The translations under genes were made by a program, and so were the position numbers. From NCBI GenBank assembly GCA_028820655.1, contig JAPPIK010000014.1:397079-461078 (forward strand): a stretch of 64,000 bases of DNA, written 5' to 3'. The notes beneath the pieces were generated by a model. It searched no databases. It was not told the origin of the DNA and saw only the letters and a list, made by a program, of their open reading frames with translations. Shown here in pieces: positions 18,394-27,361 of the stretch (its first letter is position 1; each line of letters starts with the position of its first letter). This stretch comes from Candidatus Poribacteria bacterium (lineage in GTDB: Bacteria; Poribacteria; WGA-4E; JAJDTR01).

Positions 18394-20682
18394 ATGGAAT
18401 CAGTACATACGGACATCGACAATAATAGCAGCCCTCGAAAGAAATTCCTGCCGCAAGTGTCTGATTCTTCTTACGCAATGGCGGTATCGGCGCTCTTTCT
18501 GCTTCTCGGAGGCATTATCGCGTGGCACCATGAGATGTGGAGAGATGAAATGCAGGCATGGCTGATTGCACGCGACAGCCACTCGCCAATCGAGGTGTTA
18601 TATCACCTGAATCGATATGACGGGCATCCGGGCTTATGGCATCTTTGTCTTTACGTGCTGAAACTCTTTACCCGGTCGCCCATCATCATGCAGCCTTTCC
18701 ACCTAGTCATCGCAGCCGTCTCGGCTTATATCTTCTTGAGATATTCGCCTTTCACGAGATTGCAGAAAACGCTCTTTGTGTTCGGGTATCTGCCCTTCTA
18801 TGAGTACGCTATCATCTGTAGAAACTATGCGCTGGGTGTGCTATTGCTTTTCCTTTTTTGCGCACTTTTTCGCAACTGGAGAAAGAGATTGCCGCTTTTG
18901 GGTCTTATCCTTCTGTTGATGTGTCATACGAGCGTTCACGCGTTAATCATTGTGATAGCCATTCTCATTGGTTTGTGCTGGGAGATGTGGGCTAACCCTG
19001 ACCGACCACCTAGACGGGAGATCAGAGTCGGCTTGGGCTTAATTCTGCTCGGTATAGTGACGGCAATCATCCAACTGAAGCCATCCGGTCCAAACCTCGG
19101 GATTTCCACAGGGTGGAGGACGGAGTTCGAGTGGTTTTACTTCCTCAGAGCCTTCAATATTCTGCCGAAAGCGTTTCTCCCGATTCCGGAATTCACGTTG
19201 CGCTATTGGAATACCTATATTATTGATAGGTTGCCGGCGGCAGACGAAGTGAAATTCGTCTTAGCAGTACTCATCCTTCTTTTTGGTCTGCTCCTTTTCA
19301 TCAGGAAACCGATGGCGTTCCTAGTGTATCTGTTTGGCACTATTGGCTTATTGGCTTTCTTTTATTCGAAACGCTTCGGTTTTATACGTCATTGGGGTTT
19401 TCTCTTCATGGCGTTCATCGCCGCAAACTGGCTGTGCTACAATTGCCGGGACATGCCAAAACTGAGATTCAATTTTGTTAATCGCCTAAATGGAATCAGT
19501 TTGGGATTGGCAAGGAGCATTAGTGTCGTTCTCCCTGTGTTACTCGCGCTTCATCTGGTAGGCGGGGTTGCAGCGGCGATAATGGACTACAAATATCCTT
19601 TCTCGAACGGTAAAGCCGTCGCTCAATTCATCAAGTCCGAAAATTTGGACGATATGATAATCGCAGCGGAAGCGCCAGATGATGTAACTCTGGAAATCCT
19701 CGGGTATTCGGAGAAGGACACCTTTTACTATCCACGCACGAAGCGGTTCGGATCTTTCATTCCGTGGGATGTAACGTGGGGGCAAGGAAGGGGGCGGCCC
19801 ACCGAGGAGGTTCTTCAGGAGGCGCAGAGACTCAGTAATGAGCGGAGGGAGGATATCTTGGTCATTTCGGGACGGATATTCCCCGAAGAACTTCGGATGA
19901 GGCATTCACTCACAAAGTTGAAGGTGTTTGAACCGACGGTTGTGCGGGAAAGCCTCCAGAACTATGTCGTGTATCGGATGTCGCCTCTGGCATCTAGTGC
20001 AGCCGCGATAGATTCTCAAAGCGTAGTGGGATTGTGGGATTTCGATGAGAGAGAAGGAGATCTAGCGAGCGATTTATCAGGCAACGGTAACGACGGGACG
20101 CTGATTGGGAATCCCGAATGGGTTGAAGGCAGATTTGGCGCGGCATTACGGTTTGACGGTGTAGACGATTACGTTGACTGTGGGAACGCCGAAATGCTGC
20201 AAATCCCGACTGGAACCATGATGGCGTGGATGAAGGTGCATACCGATAAGGATAGCGGTTTGTCCGCGGTAACGCTTCCGTTTGGTGATTCGCGACGTTG
20301 GGAACCGCCGTTTCGCAGCCTGGGCCTGGGCGCGGTGCAGGGCGAGCCAGTTTTTTGGATAGCCATCAACTCCGAAAACAAGGAGTTTCTTTCAGGAAGA
20401 CTGCGGCTGCACCAGTGGCACCACATGGCTGTTACCTATGACGGAGTCATGAGAACAGGATACATCGACGGCGAGGTGGTATTTGACTACATTTGTCGGG
20501 GTGAAATTGAATATTCTGGCGCTCCCTCTTGCGTGATTGGTACGCGCGGCAAAGAGTCGCCGGGAGAATTTTTCAACGGCGTGATTGACGAGGTGGCAAT
20601 CTTCAGCGAAGCATTGAGCAACGACCAAATCAGGGCGGTCATGAATGAAGGGATTGGGCAGATTACGTGGCAGTCGGATTGA
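18394..20682 (+). CDS. Membrane glycosyltransferase-like protein fused to a C-terminal LamG domain
   Basis: 762 residues. The N-terminal ~400 residues are polytopic, with WRDEMQAWLIARDS after the first membrane segment, a pattern of GT39/ArnT-like GT-C proteins in which an acidic loop residue is catalytic. A ~110-residue soluble stretch follows, then from about residue 544 to 750 a LamG jelly roll (VVGLWDFDE, DLSGNGNDGTLIG, ALRFDGVDDYVDC, WHHMAVTYDG, GVIDEVAIFSEALSNDQI). The protein ends GQITWQSD, possibly a decayed form of the tail signature. GAGGAG precedes the ATG by about eight bases. The LamG part would face outside the cytoplasm and could recognise the acceptor glycan; this is inference. 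Confidence 0.72.
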   Translation: MESVHTDIDNNSSPRKKFLPQVSDSSYAMAVSALFLLLGGIIAWHHEMWRDEMQAWLIARDSHSPIEVLYHLNRYDGHPGLWHLCLYVLKLFTRSPIIMQPFHLVIAAVSAYIFLRYSPFTRLQKTLFVFGYLPFYEYAIICRNYALGVLLLFLFCALFRNWRKRLPLLGLILLLMCHTSVHALIIVIAILIGLCWEMWANPDRPPRREIRVGLGLILLGIVTAIIQLKPSGPNLGISTGWRTEFEWFYFLRAFNILPKAFLPIPEFTLRYWNTYIIDRLPAADEVKFVLAVLILLFGLLLFIRKPMAFLVYLFGTIGLLAFFYSKRFGFIRHWGFLFMAFIAANWLCYNCRDMPKLRFNFVNRLNGISLGLARSISVVLPVLLALHLVGGVAAAIMDYKYPFSNGKAVAQFIKSENLDDMIIAAEAPDDVTLEILGYSEKDTFYYPRTKRFGSFIPWDVTWGQGRGRPTEEVLQEAQRLSNERREDILVISGRIFPEELRMRHSLTKLKVFEPTVVRESLQNYVVYRMSPLASSAAAIDSQSVVGLWDFDEREGDLASDLSGNGNDGTLIGNPEWVEGRFGAALRFDGVDDYVDCGNAEMLQIPTGTMMAWMKVHTDKDSGLSAVTLPFGDSRRWEPPFRSLGLGAVQGEPVFWIAINSENKEFLSGRLRLHQWHHMAVTYDGVMRTGYIDGEVVFDYICRGEIEYSGAPSCVIGTRGKESPGEFFNGVIDEVAIFSEALSNDQIRAVMNEGIGQITWQSD

Positions 20683-20744
20683 TGGTCGTGGTCGCAGCGG
20701 CAAATTGTTACGCGTCTACGGATTGCCAACCTATTCGGAAATAC

Positions 20745-21084
20745 GTAGGAGGGAATTTCGATTCCCGAATTTACGTCGCGATTCGGAGATCGCTCCTACA
20801 GATTACGCATGTAGGTGTTAGTTGGGTTGGCGAATTCTAGTTACTGCGTCCCCCCTTCGATGACGGTAATCAGACGGTTCACCGCTAGGTTGCTGTGCAG
20901 ATGGACTTGGGCGGAAGACCATTTAATTTGCAGACAATCGACTTCGGGACGGTGTAGGAGGGAACTCCGATTCCCGACTATACGTCGCGATTCGGAGATC
21001 GCTCCTACAGATTACGCATGTAGGTGTTAGTTGGGTTGGCGAATTCTAGTTACCGCGTCTCCCCTTCGATGACGGTAATCAGAC
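20745..21084. repeat. Direct duplication, 209-base period, spanning a gene 3' end
   Basis: Two copies of a ~130-base unit begin at 20745 and 20954. Each opens with a GTAGGAGGGAA...TCGCTCCTACAG hairpin element, continues through a nearly identical ~50-base stretch, and runs into the last codons of an ASPIC-type gene (minus strand). The second copy merges into the intact gene 21050-22711; the first ends in a gene fragment. Confidence 0.75.
20841..20951 (-). pseudogene. 3' remnant of a second ASPIC/UnbV-domain gene
   Basis: Minus-strand translation gives 36 residues and a stop, including VDCLQIKWSSAQVHLHSN and ending NRLITVIEGGTQ. The intact neighbour ends with VESLEVIWPSGQVDRHTN and NRLITVIEGETR, so residues align without gaps to the stop codon. 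The protein-level match with many silent and replacement differences shows an old paralogue rather than a recent copy. Its 5' end stops abruptly at the hairpin element that begins the next repeat unit; no further upstream coding sequence remains. Confidence 0.75.
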
Positions 21085-22711
21085 GGTTTGGTGTAAGGTT
21101 TGTGTGTCGATCGACCTGCCCCGAGGGCCAAATAACTTCAAGAGATTCAACCAGTGTCTCATCGCCTAGACCGAACGTGAGCGTCTTGTCGCTCTGGGAG
21201 CAGTAACTTCCGCCCGTCCTCACCATTTTCCGCTGAGTCGCGTTTCCCGCCGTAAGAACGACTTTGGCTCCAATGCCGTCCCTATTGCTCTGCGTCCCGG
21301 TAGTCTTAACGCGTAAGAAATTCATTCGATTCCCGCCCTCGTTCCGAAACAGAGAAGCGCCGCCGTATTCGGGCAAAACCCCATTGTTGGATACCAACAC
21401 ATCCAGATCACCGTCCCCGTCATAATCACCGTAGGCTGCGCCCCTGCCCACGCCGGGATTGCCGAACCCGACGAAATCGCTCATATCTTCAAACATGAGA
21501 TCCCCTTGATTCCGGAACAGGGATGGCTTCTGTGCATAGCTGAGATTCGGTTGTGATTTTGCGATATCCGGTTCAATGTGGCCGTTGACGCAGAACAGAT
21601 CGGAATGCCCATCCAGATCGAAATCGAAGAAGAATAAACCGAACGTCAGCGTGAGAAAGCTTGGACTTCCGATTTTTGCCGTTCTTGCCAGATCAATGAA
21701 CTCGTGAGTGTCGGAAGCATAGAAGAAGGCGGTCATCTCGTTGCTGAAGTTGCCGATTGCCAACGCAACACCGCCGTCGTTGTTTACATCCAAAGCGTCG
21801 ATCCCCATTCCCGCGCGCGCCATGCCCTTTTCACTGGTAGCAACGCCTCTCATCACCGCTTCATCGGTGAAGGTGCCGTCGCCGTTGTTGTGGTACAGGA
21901 AATTCGGTTCGGTGTCGTTGGCTATAGCTAGGTCTATCCACCCGTCATCGTCGTAGTCAAGCATCGTAACGCCGAGGGATTTACCCTTGGGATTATAAAG
22001 CCCGGCTCGAATGGTGACATCTTCAAACGTCCCGTTACCGAGGTTTCGATACAGTCTGCATGATCTACCCCCATAGGCGAAAGGAGGACAGTAAAAGAAA
22101 AACTGATCGTCGATAACACAGGGTATCTCAAGCTTCTTCGACCATCTTATGAAGTTGCACACGAACAGATCCAACCAACCGTCTCGGTCGTAATCAAAAA
22201 ACAGCGCGCTGGTAGACCACGATTCCCCGCCAACCCCCGCCGTGTCTGTCACGTCGGTAAATGTGCCGTCGGCGTTGTTGCGAAAAAGTCGGTTGCGTTC
22301 CAGAGTCGTAATGTAGACATCGGAGTCTCCGTCGTTGTCGTAATCGGCGATGGCGGTGCCCATACCGTACATCGGTATCGACAAATGTGCCGCATCGGTG
22401 ACATCGACAAATCTATCGCTACCCACATTACGATAGAGTTTGGAGGTAGGTGACGACTCGCGATCTCTCCAACTCATTCCATTGATGAGAAGAATGTCGA
22501 GGCGGGCGTCATTGTCGAAGTCGAGGAAGGCGCAGCCCGATCCCATGGTTTCGGGCATGTACCGCTTGCCGAAGGCGCCGGTAAAATGCTTGAAATCGAT
22601 TCCCGCTTCCTTCGTAGCGTCGACAAATTTCACATGGAGAGGATTTGAGAAGACGGGGGGCACATAGAGAAAAAGGGTGAGAAGCAATGTGTGATATGAC
22701 AATCGCGGCAT
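21050..22711 (-). CDS. Exported FG-GAP/VCBS propeller protein with ASPIC/UnbV domain (CRTAC1-like)
   Basis: 553 residues. Signal peptide at 1-22 (cleaved after VFS). Seven calcium-binding blade motifs are visible, among them DFDNDARLDI, DYDNDGDSDVY, DYDRDGWLDLF, DYDDDGWIDLA, DFDLDGHSDLF and DYDGDGDLDVL; one blade (DVNNDGGVALAI) has lost the usual Asp-Leu. The C-terminal ~100 residues form the ASPIC/UnbV domain (GIGAKVVL, SGQVDRHTN). Family members are extracellular and implicated in adhesion, but no enzymatic function is established. No Shine-Dalgarno is visible before the ATG. Confidence 0.85.
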   Translation of the reverse strand: MPRLSYHTLLLTLFLYVPPVFSNPLHVKFVDATKEAGIDFKHFTGAFGKRYMPETMGSGCAFLDFDNDARLDILLINGMSWRDRESSPTSKLYRNVGSDRFVDVTDAAHLSIPMYGMGTAIADYDNDGDSDVYITTLERNRLFRNNADGTFTDVTDTAGVGGESWSTSALFFDYDRDGWLDLFVCNFIRWSKKLEIPCVIDDQFFFYCPPFAYGGRSCRLYRNLGNGTFEDVTIRAGLYNPKGKSLGVTMLDYDDDGWIDLAIANDTEPNFLYHNNGDGTFTDEAVMRGVATSEKGMARAGMGIDALDVNNDGGVALAIGNFSNEMTAFFYASDTHEFIDLARTAKIGSPSFLTLTFGLFFFDFDLDGHSDLFCVNGHIEPDIAKSQPNLSYAQKPSLFRNQGDLMFEDMSDFVGFGNPGVGRGAAYGDYDGDGDLDVLVSNNGVLPEYGGASLFRNEGGNRMNFLRVKTTGTQSNRDGIGAKVVLTAGNATQRKMVRTGGSYCSQSDKTLTFGLGDETLVESLEVIWPSGQVDRHTNLTPNRLITVIEGETR

Positions 22712-22753
22712 TTATAGCGGTTTAGTTGCGGCAAAATCGGACGCGCCCTCGTA

Positions 22754-22774
22754 GCGCAAACTGTTAGTTTGCGC
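22754..22774. repeat. Perfect hairpin, 9-bp stem
   Basis: GCGCAAACT-GTT-AGTTTGCGC in the gap between the ASPIC gene start and the PhyH gene end. It lacks a T-tract, so it is more likely a REP-type element than a terminator. A GTAGGAGCGATCTCC element follows at about 22876. Confidence 0.6.
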
Positions 22775-22948
22775 ATACCACAATCTACTAGATCAAGCGG
22801 ATGACCGGTCAGACGCGACATGCAACGATCTGGTATGCTTGACTTGGCGACCGAGGGTTGCTGCCCCCAATCATCTGTAGGAGCGATCTCCAGGTCGCGA
22901 CCACCTATCGCGAGCAGGACTACATTCTACGGATTCCGTTCCCTTATT

Positions 22949-23776
22949 CTACCCACTCGGCTGATCCGTCATCAAATCGACCTGGTCAGCGGGAGAGTAG
23001 AAGTAGCTTCCGAAATGCCACTCGCCAATATCCCCAATCAATCGACGCTGCCGCGGTGTGCACCGCTCCAACAGTTCCTGTGAGGGGCGTTCAAAGTCGT
23101 ACGGACGCAAGAATTGCTGGACGTAACAGTAAATCATGGATTTGCGCGGTATCTCCGAATGGTTCGGCGCATATCCGTGCCATAATGAATGCGTGAAGAT
23201 CGCAACGTCGCCGCTCTCGGCGCGCATCTGTACGGCTTCCGGGATGTTGGGCCCCTCCTCAAATCCACCCTCCGGGAATAGGCGCCTGTGGCTGCCGGGA
23301 ACGAGCGTAAAATTACCCATGTTAGGTCCGGGAACGTCCGTCAGGAAATACTGAAGTTTGATCTGCAGCGGAATGCTGTCCTCGCTAACCCGTATTTGCC
23401 TCATGGCTTGACCACCGTCGGTGTGCAGCCTTCCCTTTCCGTTGAGGTTCTTTGGTCGGACAATGACCTCGGACATCCCTAGCCCGATGTAGGGTCCCAT
23501 CAACTCAAGCACAATCGAGAAGGTCGCCGGATGATCCATCATAGCGGCGAATATATCGTCCTCCTCCATCACATTGCGCTGATCAAAATCATGGTGCGGT
23601 TCCGCGTCGGGTTGGTTAAGGTGTTCGGCGTGCATTCGGTCCACGACATCCGTCAGTTCGCGGACTTCATCCGAAGTAAGCAAACCCTTTAGGTGGAGGT
23701 AACCGTCCTGTTTCCAATCGCGGATCTGTTCTTCGGTTAAGGCGTTCGTATGATTTTCAGAAGCCGTCGTGTCCAT
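22949..23776 (-). CDS. PhyH-family Fe(II)/2-oxoglutarate oxygenase
   Basis: 275 residues from the ATG at 23776 (MDTTASENH), chosen because AAGGAA lies about seven bases upstream; the longer frame to 23866 merely translates a GC hairpin repeat. Metal ligands His118-Thr-Asp120 (RLHTDGG) and His200 (LWHGYAP), with Arg211 for 2-oxoglutarate; VPGSHRRLFP at 159-168. The N-terminal ALTEEQIRDWKQDGYLHLKGL is the common PhyH opening. It lies 122 bases downstream of another PhyH gene on the same strand, so co-transcription is likely. Confidence 0.83.
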   Translation of the reverse strand: MDTTASENHTNALTEEQIRDWKQDGYLHLKGLLTSDEVRELTDVVDRMHAEHLNQPDAEPHHDFDQRNVMEEDDIFAAMMDHPATFSIVLELMGPYIGLGMSEVIVRPKNLNGKGRLHTDGGQAMRQIRVSEDSIPLQIKLQYFLTDVPGPNMGNFTLVPGSHRRLFPEGGFEEGPNIPEAVQMRAESGDVAIFTHSLWHGYAPNHSEIPRKSMIYCYVQQFLRPYDFERPSQELLERCTPRQRRLIGDIGEWHFGSYFYSPADQVDLMTDQPSG

Positions 23777-23842
23777 GAGAGGTTCCTTGCTCAAACATTC
23801 AAAGGCTGCAGAAGCGACCTCCCGGTCGTGATCGACTAGCTT

Positions 23843-23863
23843 GGCGGGGCAAGATGCCCCGCC
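23843..23863. repeat. Perfect GC hairpin between two PhyH genes
   Basis: GGCGGGGCA-AGA-TGCCCCGCC, a 9-bp stem with a 3-base loop and no T-run. A diverged copy is at 8784-8804. It lies in the intercistronic gap and could modulate read-through or mRNA stability. Confidence 0.65.
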
Positions 23864-23897
23864 CACGATGGGACCTCTCGTTGTGGTTTAAGTCCTG

Positions 23898-25019
23898 TTA
23901 GATACTCAGGTTGATGAGACTGCGGTTGTTCAAGATGCTTTCCCGTGTCTCCTCGCTCCACCGATTGGAGTCCTCCTGTCCTGCCAATGGCTTATAGCTG
24001 TACCGAGTCTCGTTCGGGAAGTGCTGCTGTCGAGCGTCTATCGCCAGGGGGATCATACGAGATCTCTGGATGACGAGATCTTCATCGTAGAGTTTGTCCT
24101 GCATTCTTTTCCTGACATTGAGAATCGAAGATCGGCGGTGAAAACCGAAGTTGAACGTCACACGCTTCTTCGGCGAGTCGTTCGGAAAGGAACCGTGCAG
24201 CAGTTGGCGGTTGGAAATGACGATGTCGCCCGGTTCGCACACCATGGGTACCGCTCCGGGAAGCCGATCTGAGCCGTTGTTGTCAGCCATCATTTTTAGT
24301 ATGTCGATCTTGCCGCGTTTGTGTGATCCCGGAAACACCCAGACACCGTTGGCAGCGGTGCTTCCATAATACTGGAACATGAAATTGAATCCGTGGGTGC
24401 CTTCGTCCAAATCACTTCGATCCCAGTGTGTCGTACCATCCTGATGCCACGCCACGGCTGGTCCAAAGACCGCCGGTTTCACAATCATAGACTCGGAGAA
24501 CGGGGTGAAGTCGGAGCCGTTTATCTGCTCGGTGATAGAGAGTAGTTGGGGGTGGCCGTAAAGCCTGAAACAGGATTCGAGGAGCTGTATGGGACCGGAG
24601 ATTCCGGAGATTACATAATCGGGCGCATCCGACGGAAGATCGGGTATCGCCATATTGGCTTGGTGCCGCCCCTTGCCTCCATCAGGATCGCTCAGCGGTT
24701 TCTCGAAGCGAAAACTTGAGCGCTCGGGAGGGGTACCTATGGCGGGTCGGCCGTGGGCGTCGACTAGCGCATCCTTGGTGTGCGGTGCTCGGTCAAAGGC
24801 GCGCTCCAATTCGGTCTGCAACTCCTCCAGTTCATCGGACTCTACCGCGCCCTCGAACACATAGAAGCCGTAATGCCAGTAGGCATCCAGAATCTTTTTG
24901 TCAACAGTGCCATCGGCATTGAACTTCATCGGACCGCGATTGCCGAGCTGATACGCCATGCGCTCGCCTTCGTGGACGTAAGCCGCGATCTGATCTTGTA
25001 ATTTGCTATCGGTGCTCAT
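23898..25019 (-). CDS. PhyH-family oxygenase, long form
   Basis: 373 residues from the ATG at 25019 (MSTDSKLQD), favoured by a GGAG nine bases upstream; starts at 25034 and 25052 are possible. The core has His192-Gln-Asp194 (AWHQDGTTHW), FPGSHKRG at 229-236, distal His275 (LLHGSFPND) and Arg286. Compared with the others it has ~60 extra N-terminal residues and a ~70-residue C-terminal extension. The surrounding RFEKPLSDPDGG segment may form the substrate lid. Substrate unknown. Confidence 0.8.
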   Translation of the reverse strand: MSTDSKLQDQIAAYVHEGERMAYQLGNRGPMKFNADGTVDKKILDAYWHYGFYVFEGAVESDELEELQTELERAFDRAPHTKDALVDAHGRPAIGTPPERSSFRFEKPLSDPDGGKGRHQANMAIPDLPSDAPDYVISGISGPIQLLESCFRLYGHPQLLSITEQINGSDFTPFSESMIVKPAVFGPAVAWHQDGTTHWDRSDLDEGTHGFNFMFQYYGSTAANGVWVFPGSHKRGKIDILKMMADNNGSDRLPGAVPMVCEPGDIVISNRQLLHGSFPNDSPKKRVTFNFGFHRRSSILNVRKRMQDKLYDEDLVIQRSRMIPLAIDARQQHFPNETRYSYKPLAGQEDSNRWSEETRESILNNRSLINLSI

Positions 25020-25357
25020 TTGAGGAGTCTCCATTGACCAATGTGCAATCACCAGATGATAATGAAGCTAAGAACGGGCGTCCTAATGGGAAATCAATAC
25101 GGTCAGTTCGCGTTTTGATGGATATCACGCTATTCGAAGAATTCTCCTGCCGAATGCACTGTGTAGGAGGGAATTCCGATTCCCGACCGTATGCTATGAT
25201 CCTCTAAGAAACAACTGGCATACAACTGAGATGGACATAACTCAGTTTACTCAATTCTGCCTTCCAGGTCAACAGAAATGGGATCATGCAAGGCATTTCC
25301 CTAGAGGACGATTCAATTCCATGCGTCTATTCTCCGTCGGGTAGGCGGTGCGCAATT
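25020..25357. other. Intergenic region
   Basis: About 340 bases between two minus-strand genes. A half-copy of the GTAGGAGGGAATTCCGATTCCCGA element lies at about 25162-25187. No promoter with both boxes and no gene is recognised. Confidence 0.45.
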
Positions 25358-27283
25358 TTATCGCCAGAATTTATACATTGGATAATCTAGGGCGAAACCT
25401 ATGAGATTCCAGATGCTTCCAATCGTAAACTCGCCTAAGATTAACCCGAGAAAGAAGGGCCGCAACTGTCGATAGCCGCTGATGCCGCGGAATCGTAAAA
25501 TCATTGCCTTTGCTATCCAGCCCACGAAGAACGGCAGCCACACCCAGTCCATGTAAAGGCTGCCGGAAAGCGCATATCCCACTCCGTGAAAGGGCCACCA
25601 GAAGAAGCGCATCCTCATTGCCTGCAAGAAGAAGGTAAAAAGGAGCCCGGCTCCCATGGATGTAACGGCTAATATGTTTGTTGATGTCGGCGTTTTGACC
25701 CAACCGTCGAGCATACCAAAGGTGAAATTGCCAAAGTTGGTGTACCAGCCTTGGATTTTGGTTGTGGCTCCGAGGTCGTAGGAACTGTGCAACAGTATCC
25801 ACATCGCGGTGTACGCGGCGATCACGATATATACCGCCATGAACATAAGCAGCTGCCTGACATTCAGACCGGTTGTGTCCGCAATCTTAAACCCCTCGAG
25901 TTGGTGGGGTCCCGGGTGACCTCGATAGGTGCGAGTGAACCAGAAATAATATGCGAACATCACAAGATTGTTTTTGGCGAGGCGCCGCGTGCCGAACATA
26001 CTGATCATGGCGATGCCGGGGGCGGTTCGTGCGAAGCTGTGTTCAGGCGCTCCGAGTTCGGCTCGCATTCGAGCGATAGTGGTGGAAACTACAAAATAGA
26101 TAGCGAAAAAGGTGAGAGCGACCCATGGCGACATTCCCGCGCCGCATGAAAATAGGACGAGCAAAGCCATACCGCACACGACCCCCATCGCCGCCCATCG
26201 ATACGGCATCGGTTCGCGTCCGTCGTCAAGAGTTGATGGCATACCGAGTGCCTTGCGTATCACTTCCCGGAAAAATCTTCTTCCCGACCAAATGGCGAAC
26301 GCGCACAGCCCGATATACGCCCCGAATGATTGCTCCGTGATGAAGGGGAAGCGAGGCAGTTGTTCGAGTCCCAACACGCTTCCGATGATCCGCTCCGCTT
26401 TGAAGAAGAGATAGAAAAACCACACGGAAAAACACAGATCGAGCGGAACCAGATAGCTGATGCCGATTAGAAATGGGTAAAAGCCGATAAGCATCCCGCC
26501 TATGGCGCTCCACGGCTTCTCGGTGAAGTACATCGTGATGGGCTGCGCTTTTACGGGCAGGTAGGGAATCGACGGAATAAGATAACTCAGTCCGTTCAGC
26601 ACACCAATACCTCCGGCGAGTCCAAACCCGTACCACAGCAACTTTTGACTAAAGAAATGGCGGCCTCGCGTGATTTCAAGCGGCAGTTGGATAATGGGAT
26701 AGGTCAACTTCTCTCGCTCAACCCACTGTTTTCTGAGGATAACGTTGATGCACAGCAGCGTAAGCACCAGCACGGAAGCGAAACCGCCCCAGATTAGCAC
26801 TCTTCCTATCCAGACTTTGAGATACGCCTGTGTGTAGAGCGTCCCTTCTCCTTTATAGAACCCGTTTAACACACTCAAATCTTGGATGGTGAGCCAATGA
26901 GGGATATATTGCCAGTAGAGGTTTTTCCAATCGTTTTCTGGCGTGGCGAACCAGAAAGGGTGCCCAATCATTATCATTAGGCCCTGCAACATATCTGTGC
27001 CTGCGAGGGAGGCACCCAAGGAGAGAAGGACGTAGAGGAAACCCAGTTCGGGTCGAGTTAGGGCTGCGCCGGGGAGCGAGTTTTCGAGAAGGGTGTTGAG
27101 GAGCGTAACGACAAAAACAATGAAAACAACGGTGTAGAAAAGCGCGACGCGCGTCGGAAACCCTTGATTGGACAACACCTCTGCGCCAATGACGAAATAG
27201 GCGTTCGGCACCACGAGCAGCAATGCGATGACCACGGCTCGCAGTCGGATTGTCGACGCCTTCAGTTCATTGACCACATTCAT
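25358..27283 (-). CDS. Large polytopic membrane protein, DUF6785/DUF6784 type
   Basis: 641 residues with at least twelve hydrophobic segments spread over the whole length, no signal peptide and a short cytoplasmic N-terminus. LPGAALTRPELGFLYVLLS near residue 75 and the ALSGSLYMDWVWLPFFVGW-like stretch near the C-terminus are features I associate with DUF6785/DUF6784 proteins of Planctomycetes and Poribacteria, which resemble oligopeptide-transporter-like permeases. Transport is inferred from topology only. GGAG precedes the ATG closely. The gene for the haem-bearing exported protein lies 78 bases upstream on the same strand. Confidence 0.65.
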   Translation of the reverse strand: MNVVNELKASTIRLRAVVIALLLVVPNAYFVIGAEVLSNQGFPTRVALFYTVVFIVFVVTLLNTLLENSLPGAALTRPELGFLYVLLSLGASLAGTDMLQGLMIMIGHPFWFATPENDWKNLYWQYIPHWLTIQDLSVLNGFYKGEGTLYTQAYLKVWIGRVLIWGGFASVLVLTLLCINVILRKQWVEREKLTYPIIQLPLEITRGRHFFSQKLLWYGFGLAGGIGVLNGLSYLIPSIPYLPVKAQPITMYFTEKPWSAIGGMLIGFYPFLIGISYLVPLDLCFSVWFFYLFFKAERIIGSVLGLEQLPRFPFITEQSFGAYIGLCAFAIWSGRRFFREVIRKALGMPSTLDDGREPMPYRWAAMGVVCGMALLVLFSCGAGMSPWVALTFFAIYFVVSTTIARMRAELGAPEHSFARTAPGIAMISMFGTRRLAKNNLVMFAYYFWFTRTYRGHPGPHQLEGFKIADTTGLNVRQLLMFMAVYIVIAAYTAMWILLHSSYDLGATTKIQGWYTNFGNFTFGMLDGWVKTPTSTNILAVTSMGAGLLFTFFLQAMRMRFFWWPFHGVGYALSGSLYMDWVWLPFFVGWIAKAMILRFRGISGYRQLRPFFLGLILGEFTIGSIWNLIGFALDYPMYKFWR

Positions 27284-27361
27284 CGGCTCCGACCGAACAC
27301 TTGTGTTGTCAGTGGCGCAAAGGGACGCGGGGGAATCAAACTCGTTTCATTTGGATTATTG

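Noticed and set aside
23843-23863. GC hairpin as an intrinsic terminator between PhyH genes
   Set aside because: There is no T-tract on either side, and a diverged copy occurs elsewhere in an unrelated intergenic setting.
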